Part shown: one piece after another, positions 61,618 through 64,000 of the stretch
Numbering within the stretch: the first letter of the stretch is position 1
Layout of the letters: each line of letters starts with the position of its first letter
Source: UBA7803 sp036381275
Lineage (GTDB): Bacteria; Pseudomonadota; Gammaproteobacteria; Pseudomonadales; Azotimanducaceae
Assembly: GCA_036381275.1 (NCBI GenBank)
Contig: DASVDC010000130.1
Coordinates: forward strand, 1-64,000
DNA length: 64,000 nucleotides
Reading direction: 5' to 3'
Made by a program: the position numbers and the translations under genes
Notes under the pieces: model-generated
The model's input: only the letters and a program-made list of their open reading frames with translations
Database searches by the model: none
Told to the model about the DNA's origin: nothing

Positions 61618-64000
61618 TCAGAGCCTCACGGTCGCCGCGAGGAACATGTACTGACCCAGGGCGTCGTACGCGCTCGGATAGGTGTTGCCGTTCTCCCGCG
61701 CCGTGACCCCTTGAGGCACGAAAGGCGGCTCCTTGTCGAACAGGTTGTTGACACCCGCCCGCACGGTCAGCCAGTCCGTCGCCGCCCAGCTACCCGAGAT
61801 GTCGAAGTAGTTCTGAGCGTCGATGTTGGTTGCCGGCAGGTTGGTGAACTCCTGATCGACCCCGCCGATGTGACGCCATGTCAAATTGAGCCTGACGTCC
61901 CAGGGCGTATCCCAGATGGCCTGGAAGCGGTTGCGGGTTTCGACGGTGGGAGCACCGCACGAGCCGCCGTAAATGCCTTCGCAATTCACGACCCCGGCGC
62001 CCTCGTATTCCTCCTGCTCCCAGCTGTCGATCCAGCCCAGCACGTTGTTCAGCGACACGGTACCCCAGTCGCCGACGCCGAACGTGTACGACACCTCCAG
62101 ATCGATCCCCTTCACGCGGAAGAAGCCGATGTTCTGCGACAGCGCCACGATGCCGTTGTCGGGGCCGGCGTTGCCGAGCCACAGCGTGTCGTTCTGACCG
62201 CGCCGGACGAGATCGCAGAACTGTCCGGTCTCGATGCACTGCAGCAGCGTCGTTTCCGGTTCGATCGCGCTGATCGCATCCTGCACGTCGATGTCGTACC
62301 AGTCCACGCTGACCACCAGCCCTTCGACGACGCTCGGTGTGACCACCAGGCCGACGGAGTAGGTGTCGGACTCTTCCGGCGACAGCTCGGTGTTGCCGCC
62401 GATCAGCGTGTTGTACTGCCGGGCCGGCGAATTGGCCGGGCCGCCGGCGTCCCAGATCGCCTGCGAGACACCGCTGCGGGCGCACTCCTCGAAGGTGTAG
62501 CCGCGGATACTGGTCGCGGCCCCCGGGCTCGCCTTCCGGCACGGGTCCTCGTTCATCGCGAACAGCCTGCCCTGCTGCGGCTGGAACTGATCGACGATGT
62601 TGGGCGCCCGAACCGCGCGCTGATAGCTCGCACGCAGCTTCACGTCCTGGTTGAACGCCCAGGAACCCGCGACCTTGTAGGTATCCGTGGTCTCGCCGGG
62701 CTCGTAGTCCGAGTAGCGATAGCCGAGGTCCAGGGCGACTTCCTCGGCGAACGGCCGACCTTCGACGATCGGAACGCTGGTCTCGAGGAAGAACTCGTTG
62801 ACCTTGAACGAGCCTTCCACCGGAAGCAGCGCCGCCGACAGGCCGCCGACCTCGGCAGCCACCGCGTTGTCGCTGGGCTGATACGAGAGGCTCTCCTTGC
62901 GGTACTCGTAACCGACGACCAGCTCGACGCCGTTCTCGGCGAACGGCGACGTGAGGCCGTAGTCGCCGAGGCTCCCCTGCACGTACGCGCTGAAGATTTC
63001 CTGGTCGGTCTGACCGTTCTCGTTGTACGTCTGGGCGAACCAGGCCGTCTGCTCCGGTGTGACGCCGCCTTCCTGGAAGACGTTGTACGGCACGCAATTG
63101 GTCGGGTCTTCGAAGCAGGTACCGTCCGGATTCACGTCCAGCGCCTGGTCGACCCTCGCCAGGTTGACGTAGTTGCTGTGACGGTTGCGCATGTCCACTT
63201 CCGCGAACTGATAGGAAGCGTCGTAGCGCCAGGTCTCGTTGATGTCCCCGCGCAGACCGGCCAGGAGCCTGAACGTGCTGTGCCGGAAGCTGGCCCGACG
63301 CGGGCCGCCTTCGACGTTCCGGCGACCGAAGATCGTGGTGATCATCTGGTTGGGGTCGCCGGTGCAGCCGACGAGTGCGCGCTGCTGATCCGACAGGAAC
63401 GGGTTGCCGCAGTTGAAGTCCATGGTGTTGAAGAACACACCGGAGCCGGCGAACTGCGCCACGCTGCGGTTGTCCATGAACATCAGCTCCGAGTACAGCT
63501 CGGTGTTCTCGAACAGATCGTAGTGCGCAAAGGCACCCAGCGTGTACCGCTCGTCGGGGCGCTGGTAGTAGCTCGGCGCGGCGAAGTTGTACAGCTCGCC
63601 CAACCCCGGTGCGAACTCGTCGCCCTGCACGAAGAAGACGTCCGTGAAGTCGTCGTGCTCGAAGTAGAAGCTGCCGGCCGCGTTCGTGGCCGAGCCGCCG
63701 CAGGCCAGGCTTCCGTCCTGCTCCACGGCGTTCGCACAGACGCTGTAGTCCCGATCGCCCTGGAGCACCGGGTCGATTTCGCGGTAGGTCGCGTAGGCCG
63801 TGATGTTGCCGCGGCCGCCGTCGAGGTTGCCGCCGACGATGAACGTCATGTCCTTGATGTCACCGTCGGTCGCCGTACCGGTCGGCACGTCGACGCCCGC
63901 CGCCCGGGACGAATCAGCCGCCCGGTTGCCGTCGTTGTCGTGACGGTATTGCGAGACCTGGTAGTCGAGCTGCACGCCCTCGAAGTCGCTCTTCATGATG
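61618..64000 (-). CDS. TonB-dependent receptor (receptor 3), 5' end outside window
   Basis: About 794 C-terminal residues are present. The frame runs through the window edge: the first in-window residues IMKSDFEGVQ align with NILLKDDFEGFE near residue 195 of receptor 2, so the ATG at 63996 is internal and about 190 N-terminal residues are missing. The barrel has the shared Cys pair (CIETGQFCDLVRRGQND) and ends NLFDKEPPFVPQG ... GQYMFLAATVRL. It lies upstream of the TPR-oxygenase/sulfotransferase operon on the same strand, separated by tandem hairpins. Confidence 0.9.
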   Translation of the reverse strand, partial: IMKSDFEGVQLDYQVSQYRHDNDGNRAADSSRAAGVDVPTGTATDGDIKDMTFIVGGNLDGGRGNITAYATYREIDPVLQGDRDYSVCANAVEQDGSLACGGSATNAAGSFYFEHDDFTDVFFVQGDEFAPGLGELYNFAAPSYYQRPDERYTLGAFAHYDLFENTELYSELMFMDNRSVAQFAGSGVFFNTMDFNCGNPFLSDQQRALVGCTGDPNQMITTIFGRRNVEGGPRRASFRHSTFRLLAGLRGDINETWRYDASYQFAEVDMRNRHSNYVNLARVDQALDVNPDGTCFEDPTNCVPYNVFQEGGVTPEQTAWFAQTYNENGQTDQEIFSAYVQGSLGDYGLTSPFAENGVELVVGYEYRKESLSYQPSDNAVAAEVGGLSAALLPVEGSFKVNEFFLETSVPIVEGRPFAEEVALDLGYRYSDYEPGETTDTYKVAGSWAFNQDVKLRASYQRAVRAPNIVDQFQPQQGRLFAMNEDPCRKASPGAATSIRGYTFEECARSGVSQAIWDAGGPANSPARQYNTLIGGNTELSPEESDTYSVGLVVTPSVVEGLVVSVDWYDIDVQDAISAIEPETTLLQCIETGQFCDLVRRGQNDTLWLGNAGPDNGIVALSQNIGFFRVKGIDLEVSYTFGVGDWGTVSLNNVLGWIDSWEQEEYEGAGVVNCEGIYGGSCGAPTVETRNRFQAIWDTPWDVRLNLTWRHIGGVDQEFTNLPATNIDAQNYFDISGSWAATDWLTVRAGVNNLFDKEPPFVPQGVTARENGNTYPSAYDALGQYMFLAATVRL

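Noticed and set aside
63994..63996. ATG at 63996 as the start of receptor 3
   Set aside because: It aligns with the interior of the plug domain of receptor 2 and lacks a signal peptide; the gene continues past the window edge.

Overview
The window is high-GC DNA, dense with genes on both strands, and reads as a gammaproteobacterial chromosome. Three things point that way. Intergenic palindromes of the GTGGGAGCGGC type are familiar from pseudomonads and xanthomonad relatives. The regulators and operators are of proteobacterial type (OxyR with both redox cysteines, a Fur-like box, an ArsR-methyltransferase fusion before ahcY). There are also several large TonB-dependent receptors. Mevalonate-pathway genes (mvaS-like plus idi), a eukaryote-type IleS and many oxidoreductases and hydrolases would fit an environmental oligotroph near Steroidobacteraceae, Nevskiaceae or Xanthomonadales, but that placement is inference. 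I see no rRNA, tRNA, CRISPR array, insertion sequence or prophage.

Layout. 1-5.3 kb: start of a small membrane gene, an SDR-SDR-epoxide-hydrolase operon, a MAPEG/thioesterase pair, a NUDIX hydrolase and an AspH-like hydroxylase. 5.1-10 kb: a truncated Hsp70, MsrA, a Sel1-repeat lipoprotein and the tRNA selenouridine synthase MnmH. 10-14.6 kb: a LysR-hydrolase-cobalt nitrile hydratase operon, a candidate small RNA with a C-rich loop, and a Rieske protein of reversed domain order. 14.8-19.5 kb: TetR, IleS and a luciferase-like oxidoreductase. 19.5-25.4 kb: a structured palindromic element, an AhpD-like protein, a PQQ sugar dehydrogenase, an ATP-grasp enzyme, an MFS exporter and a hydrolase. 25.5-27.6 kb: idi and HMG-CoA synthase. 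27.7-30.5 kb: a VWA lipoprotein, an ECF sigma factor and a likely anti-sigma factor. 30.5-36.7 kb: an oxidative-stress block (MATE pump, rubrerythrin behind Fur- and OxyR-type sites, Fe-S protein, DUF3501 protein, OxyR, alcohol dehydrogenase).

37-44 kb holds a second ECF system. Sigma factor, anti-sigma, subtilase lipoprotein and an outer-membrane protein run leftward. A CHRD-domain lipoprotein and a heme-motif beta-barrel run rightward. Both directions start from promoters sharing the same -35 and -10 blocks, so the region looks like one divergent regulon. 44-48.5 kb is a methyl-cycle locus: omega-amidase and aminotransferase diverge from an ArsR-methyltransferase regulator plus ahcY around a perfect 18-bp palindrome.

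49-64 kb is dominated by three large TonB-dependent receptors (the last cut by the window edge). They are interleaved with TPR-fused modifying enzymes (AspH-type hydroxylase, 2OG-Fe(II) oxygenase, sulfotransferase), a SapC-family protein and a small lipoprotein. This cluster is the best candidate for an undescribed system. The anti-sigma/subtilase unit and the C-rich small RNA are the next strongest leads.
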